NCBI GenBank assembly: GCA_947444195.1
Contig: CANEZL010000043.1
Location: 1-40,875 of the forward strand
DNA length: 40,875 bases
Direction: 5' to 3'
Source of the DNA: Methylobacteriaceae bacterium
Lineage (GTDB): Bacteria > Pseudomonadota > Alphaproteobacteria > Rhizobiales > Beijerinckiaceae
Part shown: piece after piece, positions 1 through 7,115 of the stretch
Layout of the letters: the number at the start of each line of letters is the position of its first letter
How positions within the stretch are numbered: position 1 is the stretch's first letter
The notes under the pieces: model-generated
The model's database searches: none
Told to the model about the DNA's origin: nothing
What the model saw: the letters and a program-made list of their open reading frames with translations, nothing else
Made by a program: the position numbers and the translations under genes

Positions 1-119
1 AGCTTGACCGCGCAACTGGCGCTGACGGCAAACCGGCGCGCTGCCTCGCGCCGCGAGTGACCCTGCTCGACACACCGGGTGATCCGCTGACGAAGGTCCA
101 GCGAAAAACATTCGCCCAT
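1..119 (-). CDS. IS630-family transposase, N-terminal part (partial)
   Basis: This is the first 39 codons of a transposase; the rest is beyond the left edge. The start is the ATG at 117-119 (minus), preceded by a good Shine-Dalgarno (GGAGG, about 6 bases upstream). The visible protein begins MGECFSLDLRQRI and continues with an Arg-rich HSRREAARRFAVS segment. This is the helix-turn-helix found at the N-terminus of IS630-type transposases and binds the element's terminal repeats. The DDE catalytic domain is not visible, so whether the gene is intact is unknown. The family call rests on the HTH pattern and on the CTAG insertion site. Confidence 0.75.
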   Translation of the reverse strand, partial: MGECFSLDLRQRITRCVEQGHSRREAARRFAVSASCAVK

Positions 120-196
120 GATCCACCTCCAGGAAGGAGGGAATCAGGCCAGGCCCGCCACGGCAAGCCGCGATTCCGATTTCAAACACGACGCTC
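1..196 (-). mobile_element. IS630-like insertion sequence, one end (cut by window edge)
   Basis: This is one terminus of an insertion sequence whose transposase starts at 119 and reads leftward out of the window. The outer boundary is set by a CTAG at 196-199, exactly where the IS5-family transposase reading frame to the right is lost. IS630-family elements are known to insert at TA, often within CTAG, and to duplicate the TA. The putative terminal sequence, read on the minus strand, begins GAGCGTCGTGTTTGAAATCG. The opposite end and the second TA copy lie outside the window, so the inverted repeat cannot be checked. Confidence 0.7.
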
Positions 197-532
197 TAGG
201 ATCGCGGTCTTGGGCTCGGCCGGTCGCCCACGCTTCTGCCGCACCGCCCACGTCAGCAGGGCGGCGATCTCCGACCAAAGCCCGTCGGCCCGGAAGCGGT
301 CGTGCCACGTGCGCCCCGTCTCCCAGGGACCGAAATCGGTCGGCAGGTAGCGCCAGGGACAGCCGGTTTTCTCCAGATACAGGCAGGCGTTGACCATCTC
401 GCACAGGTCCGCCGTCAGCGGATCATAGCCTGCAAGCAGCGGCGCCACCGTCGTCCACTGCGCGTCTGTCAGGTCACTTGGGTAGCGACGGCCTCGATCC
501 CGGTACGTCTCACGATCGGCATCCGTCTACAT
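197..532 (-). pseudogene. IS5-family transposase remnant (nonsense at codon 2, truncated by IS insertion)
   Basis: The minus frame from 532 encodes the DUF4096-type N-terminus of an IS5-family transposase: YPSDLTDAQW, then LAGYDPLTADLCEMVNACL, CPWRYLPTDFGPWET and RPAEPKTAIL. About 112 codons remain of a protein normally well over twice that length. Two lesions are visible. The natural ATG (530-532) is followed at once by TAG (527-529), and after KTAIL the frame runs into the IS630-like end at the CTAG (196-199) and stops nine bases later in ERRV. The catalytic DDE part has been displaced or lost. The gene cannot make a transposase, so this is a decayed insertion sequence later used as a target by another. 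Confidence 0.85.
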
Positions 533-586
533 CGGCTTCTCCTCACGAAGCCAACGTCCCAAACTCCAGCCCAGTCAAACAGGCTC
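197..586 (-). mobile_element. IS5-family element remnant, 5' part
   Basis: The remnant runs from the IS630 insertion point to a probable terminal repeat at about 573-586. Read on the minus strand the end begins GAGCCTGTTTGACTGG, which resembles ends of the IS1031/IS427 groups. It is followed outward by TCA (587-589), which fits the TNA target duplications of those groups. The right boundary is inferred from this resemblance only. Confidence 0.5.
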
Positions 587-1055
587 TCAGAAACGTACCA
601 CAAAACGTCTCATATTCTGAGGCACCGAACTCAGATTATGTATCAAATTCAATATTTTGGAGTTTTACACTGGAGCAATCGAATCTCGCCCGCTCTGCCA
701 GATCATCCTGACGCATCGTTCTAGCACTACCTGGGCACTGCGAAGGTCGTGGCTCCTGGCGCGCGGGGCCGAGCATCTGCGATGCGGTCGCGGACGACGC
801 TTGTCCAGCCGGCAGCTTGGGTTCTGGCCCCGCGCTCATCTTCGGGGAAAAGGAGTCTCGCGCGCATGGGACCGGGCGGTCGGCGTGCGCGCCGCCCCGC
901 ATCCGTTTACCACCCCGGAAGGCATGGTCCCGTATCCTGGCGCGCAGGGGCCGTCCGGTGCCGATCCGGCCGATGCCTTCGGTGCTCCGCCCTTCCGCTC
1001 GGTGCGGGGACGGGCGGCCCGACCCAGCCCGAAGCGATCAACCGGTCACGGTGCC
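587..1055. other. gene-free interval between IS remnant and the GT87 gene
   Basis: The first 120 bases are markedly AT-richer than the rest of the window and hold a small inverted repeat (CTGAG 617-621, CTCAG 630-634). The remainder returns to high GC. Open frames here have no recognisable family. I see no RNA gene and no second insertion-sequence end. It probably contains the promoter of the gene at 1056 plus DNA imported with the IS. Confidence 0.5.
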
Positions 1056-2300
1056 ATGCGCGCGATCTCCAGCCTCACAGCCGTCCGCGCTGATCTCGGC
1101 GATCTCCTGAGGAGCGACGCGCGGCTCTACCGGCTGGCCCGGCTCACGAGCCTGTGGCTGGTGCCGCTGACCCTCGGGATGATCGTCGTGGTGTTCGGCA
1201 CCGGGCCGGAACCGCGCCGGAACTGGCTCGGCGACGTCCTCGGCAACGACTTCACGCAGGTCTGGGTCGCCGGCCGCAGCGCCCTGCGGGGGGCGGGCGC
1301 CGAGCCCTACGACCTGCCCCGGCATCTCGCCAACCTCGCCGCCGCCTTCGGTCCCGATTGCCGCTTCGCGTGGCACTACCCGCCGGTCTTCCTGCTGCCC
1401 GCGGCGCTGGCGTCGCTGCCGCCGCCGCAGGCCGCCTATCTCCTCTGGAGCCTGGCCTCGGTGAGCCTGTTCGCGCTGGCGCTGCACCGGATCGGCGGCC
1501 GGGCGGTGGTGCTCCTCGGGCTCGCGCACCCGCTCGTCTTCTGCAACCTCACCTACGGCCAGAACGGGCTGTTCACCGCCGCCCTGCTCACGCTGGGCGC
1601 GCTCCTCGTCGACCGGCGCCCCTGGCTCGCCGGGCTCTGCCTCGGCCTCGTCGCCTACAAGCCGCAGCTCGCCGCCCTCGCCCCGTTCCTGCTCCTCGTC
1701 ACGGGCCGCTGGCGCTGCCTCGCCGCCTGCCTCGTCACCATCGCCGCCCTCTGCCTCGCCGCGCTCGCGGCCTTCGGCACGGCGCCCTGGCTCGGCTTCT
1801 TCGGGACGCTCGGCGAGACGAACCGCATCATCCTCCAGAACGCCGCCGCGGGGCTCGACCTCAACGCCAGCGCCTTCGGCGCGGTGCGCCTGATGGGCGG
1901 CTCGATGGCCGCGGCCTGGGCCCTGCAGGTCCCCACGAGCCTCGCCGCCCTCGCCCTCGCCTGGCGGGTCTGGAGCCGTTGCCCGGATCCGCGGCTGCGG
2001 GCGGCGATGCTGCTCGCCTGCGCGCCGATGCTCTCACCCTACGTGCCGGTCTACGATCTCGCGCCGCTGGTGCCGGCCACCGCGCTCCTCGTCGTGGTGG
2101 CGCGGGAATCCGGCGAACTCCGCCCGTACGAGCGCTTGCTGCTCATCGCGACGCCCCTCGCCGCGGTGCTGCGCACGGTGATGGAGGCCACCGCCTTCCC
2201 TGTCGGCCTGCTCTTCGCCCTCGCGCCCCTCGCCTGCATCGCTGCCCGCGCCCTGCCGCGCGGCGCGGCCGAGCCCGCCCCGGCGGTGCGGCCGGCCTGA
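1056..2300 (+). CDS. GT87-family (DUF2029) integral membrane glycosyltransferase
   Basis: This 414-residue polytopic membrane protein resembles the GT-C fold GT87 family, whose members transfer mannose or other sugars from polyprenyl-phosphate donors at the periplasmic face. About ten hydrophobic segments are visible, starting near residue 27 (LWLVPLTLGMIVVV). The early luminal loop carries NDFTQVWVAGRSALRG followed by PYD, and later come WHYPPVF and TYGQNGLFTA. Asp/Tyr-rich early loops and the YPP and GQN patterns are typical of the family. The start ATG at 1056 was chosen because the frame upstream lacks family character. The acceptor is unknown. The gene stands alone, convergent with the small gene at 2315-2608. 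The IS-scarred DNA upstream suggests the flank has been rearranged. Confidence 0.8.
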   Translation: MRAISSLTAVRADLGDLLRSDARLYRLARLTSLWLVPLTLGMIVVVFGTGPEPRRNWLGDVLGNDFTQVWVAGRSALRGAGAEPYDLPRHLANLAAAFGPDCRFAWHYPPVFLLPAALASLPPPQAAYLLWSLASVSLFALALHRIGGRAVVLLGLAHPLVFCNLTYGQNGLFTAALLTLGALLVDRRPWLAGLCLGLVAYKPQLAALAPFLLLVTGRWRCLAACLVTIAALCLAALAAFGTAPWLGFFGTLGETNRIILQNAAAGLDLNASAFGAVRLMGGSMAAAWALQVPTSLAALALAWRVWSRCPDPRLRAAMLLACAPMLSPYVPVYDLAPLVPATALLVVVARESGELRPYERLLLIATPLAAVLRTVMEATAFPVGLLFALAPLACIAARALPRGAAEPAPAVRPA

Positions 2301-2314
2301 ACCGGGGCGGAGGC

Positions 2315-2608
2315 TCAGCCCGCCCGGGCCTTGCGGGTCGCGGCCGCCTTCCTGGCGGAGGCGGAGCGCTCCTCGGGGGTGCGGGAGGCCGAGGCCGCGC
2401 CGCCCGCGCGGGCCGCCGGATGGTCGCCCGAGCGCCCGCGGCCGGAGCCGCCGGGCTTCTTGCCGCCGCCGTCGTCCTTGTTCACCGTGGCCCAGGCGCG
2501 TACCTCCGCCTCGTCGTGCGGGACGCCGCGGGACTCGTAGGAGTCCGCGATGTGCTCGGCCTTGCGGATCTGCTTGTCGGTGTATCTCGATTTGTCGCCC
2601 TGGGGCAT
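2315..2608 (-). CDS. KGG-type small stress-related protein
   Basis: This 97-residue, highly charged protein starts MPQGDKSRYTDKQIRKAEHI and contains the block RGVPHDEAEVRAWATVNKDD followed by GGGKKPGGSGRG. These are hallmarks of a widespread proteobacterial small-protein family often annotated plasmid stabilization or KGG stress protein. The C-terminus is a low-complexity Ala/Arg/Lys tail, possibly nucleic-acid binding. The start at 2608 was preferred over an in-frame start 13 codons upstream because the family begins with MPQGDKS. It lies 50 bases downstream of the LOV kinase on the same strand and could be co-transcribed. The function is not established, and the plasmid-stabilization label has little experimental support. 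Confidence 0.75.
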   Translation of the reverse strand: MPQGDKSRYTDKQIRKAEHIADSYESRGVPHDEAEVRAWATVNKDDGGGKKPGGSGRGRSGDHPAARAGGAASASRTPEERSASARKAAATRKARAG

Positions 2609-2658
2609 CCGCCGACTCCGTCGCTCGCGCCCCTCGGCCTCCGGCACCCGGGATCGGA

Positions 2659-4272
2659 TCAGCCGACCCCGGTCGGTCCGTCGAGGACCGCCCGCACCCG
2701 CCGGATCAGATCGGTGCGCCGATAGGGCTTGTTCAACAGGTCGAACTCCGAACCGCCCACATCGGTTCGCTCCAGGCTCGCCTCGGCATAGCCCGTGGTG
2801 AGGAGGACCTTCAGGCGGGGCTGGCGCCCCCGCGCCTCGCGGGCCAGGGTCACGCCGTTCATGCCCCCCGGCATGATCAGGTCGGTGAAGAGCAGGTCGA
2901 TGCGCTCGCCGCCGTCGAGGATCTCCAGCGCCTCGCGCCCGTTGGACGCCATCAGGGTGGTGTAGCCGAAATCGCGCAGGATGGTGCGGGCGAGTTCCGC
3001 CACGTCGGCGCGGTCGTCCACGATGAGGATGGTCTCGGTGCCCGGCCGGTCGACCGCGCGCAGCGCCACCTTATCATCCTGGCGCACCGGGCCGTCGGTG
3101 GCCGGGAAGGACAGCCGCACGGTGGTGCCGCGCCCCACCGTCGACTCGATCTGGGCCGCCCCGCCCGACTGCTTGGCGAAGCCGTAGACCATGGAGAGGC
3201 CGAGCCCCGTGCCCTTGCCCTCCTCCTTGGTGGTGAAGAACGGGTCCATCACGCGGGCGAGCAGGTTGGCGGGAATGCCGGTGCCGTGGTCGGTGATCGC
3301 GACGCTGACGTAGCGGCCGGGCTGGAGCGCGCCGAACTCGCCGCCGGCCTCCACCTCCCGGTTCTCGGTGCTGATCCGGACGACGCCCCCCGCCTGCATG
3401 GCGTCGCGGGCGTTGATGAGGATGTTGAGGAGCGCGACCTCCGCCTGGGTCGGGTCGACCCGGCAGTTCCAGAGATCGGGGGCGAGGTCGCGCTCCACCG
3501 TCACCGCCTCGCCGAGCGCGCGGTCGACCATCTCGTCCATGCCGGTGATGAGGCCGTTGAGGTTGACCGCGCGGCCGTCGAGGCGCTGCTTGCGGGCGAA
3601 GGCGAGGAGTTGCTGCGTCAGCGTGGTCGCGCGCTCGGCCGCCTGCCGGATGTTCTCCGTGGCGCGTCCGAGCCGGGCGCGGTCGGCGTCGGGCTTGGCG
3701 AGGCCGGCGGCGAGGATGTCCACGTAGCCGACGATGACCTGGAGCAGGTTGTTGAAATCGTGGGCGATGCCGCCGGTGAGCTGGCCGAGCGCCTCCATCT
3801 TCTGGGCTTGGCCCAGGGCCTCCTCGGCGTCGCGGCGGCGCGAGACGTCGAGCTGCGAGCCGAAGAAGTACACGAGCTCGCCCGCGGCGTTGTAGACGGG
3901 GCTGACGAACAGGGCGTTCCAGAAGGTCGAGCCGTTCTTGCGGTAGTTCAGGACCTCCGTGGAGAATTCCCTGCGCTCGGCGATGGCCTGGCGGATCTGG
4001 GCGATGGTGTCGGCATCGGTCTCCGGCCCCTGCATCAGGCGGCAGTTGCGCCCCACGAGCTCCTCGGGCGTGTAGCCCGTCATCGCCAGGAAGGCCCGGT
4101 TGGCGAAGATGATCGGATTGTCGGACCGGCGCGGGTCGGTGACGATCATCGGCATCCGCGTCGTCTCGACGGCGGCGAAGAAGATGTCGCTGTGGTGGTC
4201 GGAGACGTCGGCGGGTCCCGTCTCGACGCGGGCCGCGGGGCCGACCGGAGGCTTCTCGGGCGTGTTCACCAT
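2659..4272 (-). CDS. LOV-domain hybrid histidine kinase with C-terminal receiver
   Basis: This 537-residue predicted blue-light-sensing kinase has three parts. A LOV/PAS domain (about 30-145) carries the flavin motif GRNCRLMQ at 74-81, with the adduct-forming Cys77, the NYRKNGSTFWNAL strand and the flavin-contacting Gln140. A HisKA domain follows with phospho-acceptor His171 in GGIAHDFNNLL. The HATPase_c domain shows NILINARDAM, DHGTGIP and GTGLGLSMVYGF. A receiver domain (about 413-537) has acidic residues DD419-420, phospho-acceptor Asp464 and Lys515 in NKPY. No membrane segment is visible, so it is cytosolic. The ATG at 4272 was preferred over a longer frame because upstream residues are low-complexity. 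Its LOV core closely matches the short LOV protein at 20909-21391. The output target is unknown; the nearby stand-alone receiver (6560-6940) is one candidate. Confidence 0.93.
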   Translation of the reverse strand: MVNTPEKPPVGPAARVETGPADVSDHHSDIFFAAVETTRMPMIVTDPRRSDNPIIFANRAFLAMTGYTPEELVGRNCRLMQGPETDADTIAQIRQAIAERREFSTEVLNYRKNGSTFWNALFVSPVYNAAGELVYFFGSQLDVSRRRDAEEALGQAQKMEALGQLTGGIAHDFNNLLQVIVGYVDILAAGLAKPDADRARLGRATENIRQAAERATTLTQQLLAFARKQRLDGRAVNLNGLITGMDEMVDRALGEAVTVERDLAPDLWNCRVDPTQAEVALLNILINARDAMQAGGVVRISTENREVEAGGEFGALQPGRYVSVAITDHGTGIPANLLARVMDPFFTTKEEGKGTGLGLSMVYGFAKQSGGAAQIESTVGRGTTVRLSFPATDGPVRQDDKVALRAVDRPGTETILIVDDRADVAELARTILRDFGYTTLMASNGREALEILDGGERIDLLFTDLIMPGGMNGVTLAREARGRQPRLKVLLTTGYAEASLERTDVGGSEFDLLNKPYRRTDLIRRVRAVLDGPTGVG

Positions 4273-4321
4273 CCTGCGCACGCAAGTCCCTGGAGGCGGT
4301 CTCGGGGGTCGGCCCGGCGGA

Positions 4322-4402
4322 GACGGGCGTCGTCGAAGTCTGTCACGGAACGCCCGTCGCGCCATCTCGGCCAAACGGAGGATGGCCCGAAACGGGCGTT
4401 CC
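4322..4402 (-). promoter_or_regulatory. mutually exclusive hairpins in the leader of the LOV kinase gene
   Basis: Just upstream of the LOV kinase start, a central element (GGAACGCCCGT, 4347-4357) can pair with ACGGGCGTTCC at 4392-4402 (11 pairs). Alternatively it can pair in part with GACGGGCGT at 4322-4330 (9 pairs using 4350-4358). The two pairings exclude each other, as in an attenuator or antiterminator. No U-tract follows either hairpin. The function is inference. Confidence 0.35.
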
Positions 4403-4558
4403 CCGCGGTGCGTTCCGAACCCCGCCCGATCGGGTCGCCACCGGGCCGGCATCCGCCGCGGGGGCGCGCCTCCGTGATCTGGTCCGCCGGCCCCGCCGGG
4501 GCAATGGAATGCGTCGTCGCGGCCCGGTCCGGGGCCGAACCGAGAAGATCGGTTGTCC

Positions 4559-6520
4559 TCATGCCTGGGCGAGAGCGGGGCGGCCGGAGGCGACGGCCTC
4601 GCGCGGCGCCGGGCGGTTCTCCGGGGCCCGCGAGGCGGCGAGCACGGCGGCCAACGCCTCGTTCAGGGAGGTGACGAGGACATCCGCCGAGGTGGCCCGG
4701 CGCAGGCGCTCCAGGGTGGCGGGATCGCGCTCGCGCCAGAACCCCACCATCACCTTCACCCCCGGCACCGCGCGCCGCGCCTGACGGACCGTGAAGCGGA
4801 TCTGCGACAGGCTCACGGGCTCGAGATAGGAGAAGCAGACGAGGGCGATCTCCGCCTCGCGCTCCGGCCGCTCGCCCGCGCGCAGCGCGCCCATGGCCAT
4901 CACCTGCGCCGGCAGGCCGTGCCGGCCCAGCGTCTGGGCGAGCATCAGGGTCGCGGCCTCGTCGAAGGGCCCGCGGTTCGAGACGCAGAGCACCGGCGTG
5001 CGGCCCCGCCAGTTCGGCGCGAGATCCTCGCGGGCGAGCACGACGCCCGCGACCTGCCGGTCGGGCCCGGCGGCGGCCACCGCCGCGGCGGCCTCGCGGC
5101 TCGCGGTCCGGCCCGAGCCACGCCGCGCCCGGGCGACGGGCGCGCTGCCGAGGCGGTCGACCACGGTGCGGATCGCGCCGCCGACGGCGTCCTGGCGGGC
5201 GGGGTCGAGGGTGCCGCGGGAGAGATCCTCCTGGGCGAGCAGGAGGCCCGCCAGCACCACCTCGTCGTAGTAGGTGACGAGCGCCCGCTCCTTCAGGAAC
5301 TGCCGCCCCTGGTCGACCGCCTCGGCCGGGTCCCCCGCCAGCATGCGCTGGTAGAAGATCTCCGGCGGCGTCAGCGCCGGCTGATCGCCGAGCAGCACGT
5401 CGAGATACCAGAGACGTTCGACGTGCCGCCCGAGCACCACGAGACAGACGGTGAGCGGGGTGGCGAGCACGAGGCCGATGGGCCCCCAGAGGAAGGTCCA
5501 GATCGTCGCGGCCAGGATCACGGCTATGGGCGAGAGGCCGGTGGAATGGCCGTAGAGCAGGGGCTCGACCACGTGGCCGGCGATGGGCTCGACCACGACG
5601 AACAGGAGCGCGGTGGCGATCAGCATGCCCCAGCCCGGATCGACGGCGGCGGCCACCACGAGGGGCAGAAGGGCCGAGACGACGGCGCCCACGTAGGGCA
5701 CGAAGCGCAGGATCGCGGCGAGCACGCCGAACAGGGTCGGGCTCGGCAGCCCGATCAGCCAGAGGCCGAAGCCGATCACGAGGCCGAAGGCGATGTTGAG
5801 GGCGAGCTGGGCCAGGAAGAAGCGCGAGAGGCGGCTCGCCGCGTCGTCGATGGCCGCGGTCGTCCGGCGCAGGTCCCCCGATCCGGCGATGCGGATCGCC
5901 CGGTTCCGCAGGTCCTCGCGCTGGAGCAGGATGAAGATCGTGAAGATCAGGATCAGGCCGGTGGTCGCCAGCGGGTGCAGGATCGGCCCGGCGAAGGTCT
6001 GGACGGTCTCCAGAAGCCCCGCCTTGGCCGCCTTGATCTCGACGGTGAGAGGGTGGGTGGGCGAGCCCGGATCCCCTTTCACCTCCACCGGCGGCGGGGG
6101 CTGGAGGGCTGCGCCGAGATCCTGCGCGAGGTCGACGATGCGCGAGAGCGTGCCGGTCTCGGCGGTGGCCCCGCGCAGGGCGGCGATCTTGTCGCGCATG
6201 GTGAGCGAGTAGCGCGGCAGGTCGGCGGCGAGCTGGGCGCCCTCGCTGGCGATCAGGCTGCCGATGCCGAACAGGCCGGCGAAGGTGACGAGGACGACGA
6301 GGAGCACGGCCGGCGCCCGCGGCACGTGCAGCTGCCGCAGGACCCGCACGGCGGGGACGAGGACGAAGCTCAGGAGGATGGCGAGCGTCACCGGCACCAG
6401 GATGTCGCGCCCGAGATAGAGCGCGGCCATCACGGCCACCACGAGCAGCACGGAGGCCAGGGCCACGAAGAGCGGCAGCCCCTGCCTGAGCCGCTGCGCC
6501 GTCACAGGATCGTCGCTCAT
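4559..6520 (-). CDS. AI-2E/PerM-family transporter with C-terminal Rossmann-like domain
   Basis: This 653-residue protein is a PerM/AI-2E family membrane protein in its first ~375 residues. Paired helices sit at 15-55 and 70-92, a periplasmic or amphipathic stretch follows, and then a five-helix block carries LRFVPYVGAVVSALLP (271-286) and GHSTGLSPIAVILAA, the family signatures. Family members export diverse small molecules or act in Na+/H+ exchange, so the substrate cannot be assigned. Unusually, about 275 cytosolic residues follow. They end in a Rossmann-like alternation (about 507-625: TPVLCVSNRGPFDEAATLML, then AEIALVCFSYLEP and VKVMVGFW) that resembles B12-binding-type folds but lacks the DxHxxG cobalamin ligand motif. 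It starts 39 bases after the receiver gene at 6560-6940, so the two probably form an operon. Confidence 0.85.
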   Translation of the reverse strand: MSDDPVTAQRLRQGLPLFVALASVLLVVAVMAALYLGRDILVPVTLAILLSFVLVPAVRVLRQLHVPRAPAVLLVVLVTFAGLFGIGSLIASEGAQLAADLPRYSLTMRDKIAALRGATAETGTLSRIVDLAQDLGAALQPPPPVEVKGDPGSPTHPLTVEIKAAKAGLLETVQTFAGPILHPLATTGLILIFTIFILLQREDLRNRAIRIAGSGDLRRTTAAIDDAASRLSRFFLAQLALNIAFGLVIGFGLWLIGLPSPTLFGVLAAILRFVPYVGAVVSALLPLVVAAAVDPGWGMLIATALLFVVVEPIAGHVVEPLLYGHSTGLSPIAVILAATIWTFLWGPIGLVLATPLTVCLVVLGRHVERLWYLDVLLGDQPALTPPEIFYQRMLAGDPAEAVDQGRQFLKERALVTYYDEVVLAGLLLAQEDLSRGTLDPARQDAVGGAIRTVVDRLGSAPVARARRGSGRTASREAAAAVAAAGPDRQVAGVVLAREDLAPNWRGRTPVLCVSNRGPFDEAATLMLAQTLGRHGLPAQVMAMGALRAGERPEREAEIALVCFSYLEPVSLSQIRFTVRQARRAVPGVKVMVGFWRERDPATLERLRRATSADVLVTSLNEALAAVLAASRAPENRPAPREAVASGRPALAQA

Positions 6521-6559
6521 ACGCCCACACGCTCCGTCCCTGGCATCCCGATCGCCGCG

Positions 6560-6940
6560 TCAGCCGGCCGCGGCCGTCTCCCCGAGGGCCGCGCTGATCT
6601 GGCTGAGGAGCTTCGAGAAATCGACGGGCTTCGGGTGGTAGTCGTCGCAGCCCGCCTGGATGGCCTTGTCCCGGTCCCCCGACATGGCGTGGGCGGTGAG
6701 CGCGATGATCGGGATGGCCCGGGTGTCGGTGCCGGATTTGAGGGCGCGGGCCGCCGACCAGCCGTCGAGCACGGGCAGGTTCATGTCGAGGAGGATCACG
6801 TCGGGCCGGCCGGTGCGCGCCTGCTGCACCCCCGCCTCCCCGTCATGGGCCAGGATGACCTCGTAGCCCCGCCGCTTCAGGCGGCGCGAGAGGAAGTCCC
6901 AGATCTCCTCGTGGTCCTCGACCAGCAGAATCTTCGCCAT
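6560..6940 (-). CDS. single-domain response regulator (CheY/DivK-like)
   Basis: This 126-residue stand-alone receiver domain has acidic pocket residues E8 and D9, phospho-acceptor Asp52 in ILLDMNLPVLDG, the switch Thr in IIALTAHAM, and Lys in HPKPVDF. There is no output domain, so it should act by protein-protein contact or as a phosphorelay shuttle. The ATG at 6940 starts the family-typical MAKILLVEDHEE. The longer frame upstream is discarded as low-complexity. It directly precedes the AI-2E-type permease and lies near the LOV hybrid kinase, which could phosphorylate it; that partnership is inferred from proximity. Confidence 0.93.
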   Translation of the reverse strand: MAKILLVEDHEEIWDFLSRRLKRRGYEVILAHDGEAGVQQARTGRPDVILLDMNLPVLDGWSAARALKSGTDTRAIPIIALTAHAMSGDRDKAIQAGCDDYHPKPVDFSKLLSQISAALGETAAAG

Positions 6941-7059
6941 CGACGAAACAACCCCTCGCAACCCGCGGCCCGACGGGCCCGGCCCGCCGGATGCACACCT
7001 GCCCCGGCGGAACGCAATATGCCAGCGGCGACGCGCATCCCTGCCGGAACGCGCTGCGG

Positions 7060-7091
7060 CCGATCCCGATCCGTGGTCCGGCCGGGATCGG
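7060..7091 (-). terminator. hairpin downstream of glgX
   Basis: A perfect 8-bp inverted repeat (CCGATCCC 7060-7067, GGGATCGG 7084-7091) lies 25 bases past the glgX stop codon. No U-tract follows, so it may be a rho-assisted terminator or an mRNA-end stabiliser. Confidence 0.4.
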
Positions 7092-7115
7092 CACGCCGCC
7101 TTGTTCAACCCGCGA

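Noticed and set aside
657..1055. N-terminal extension of the GT87 gene
   Set aside because: The frame is open, but residues before 1056 have no membrane or family character and span the IS-flanking AT-rich stretch.
3286..4674. Long open frame on the plus strand opposite the LOV kinase
   Set aside because: It is antisense to a gene with complete LOV, kinase and receiver motifs; the translation is repetitive Arg/Gly/Ala/Glu with no domain. It is a by-product of GC-rich third codon positions.
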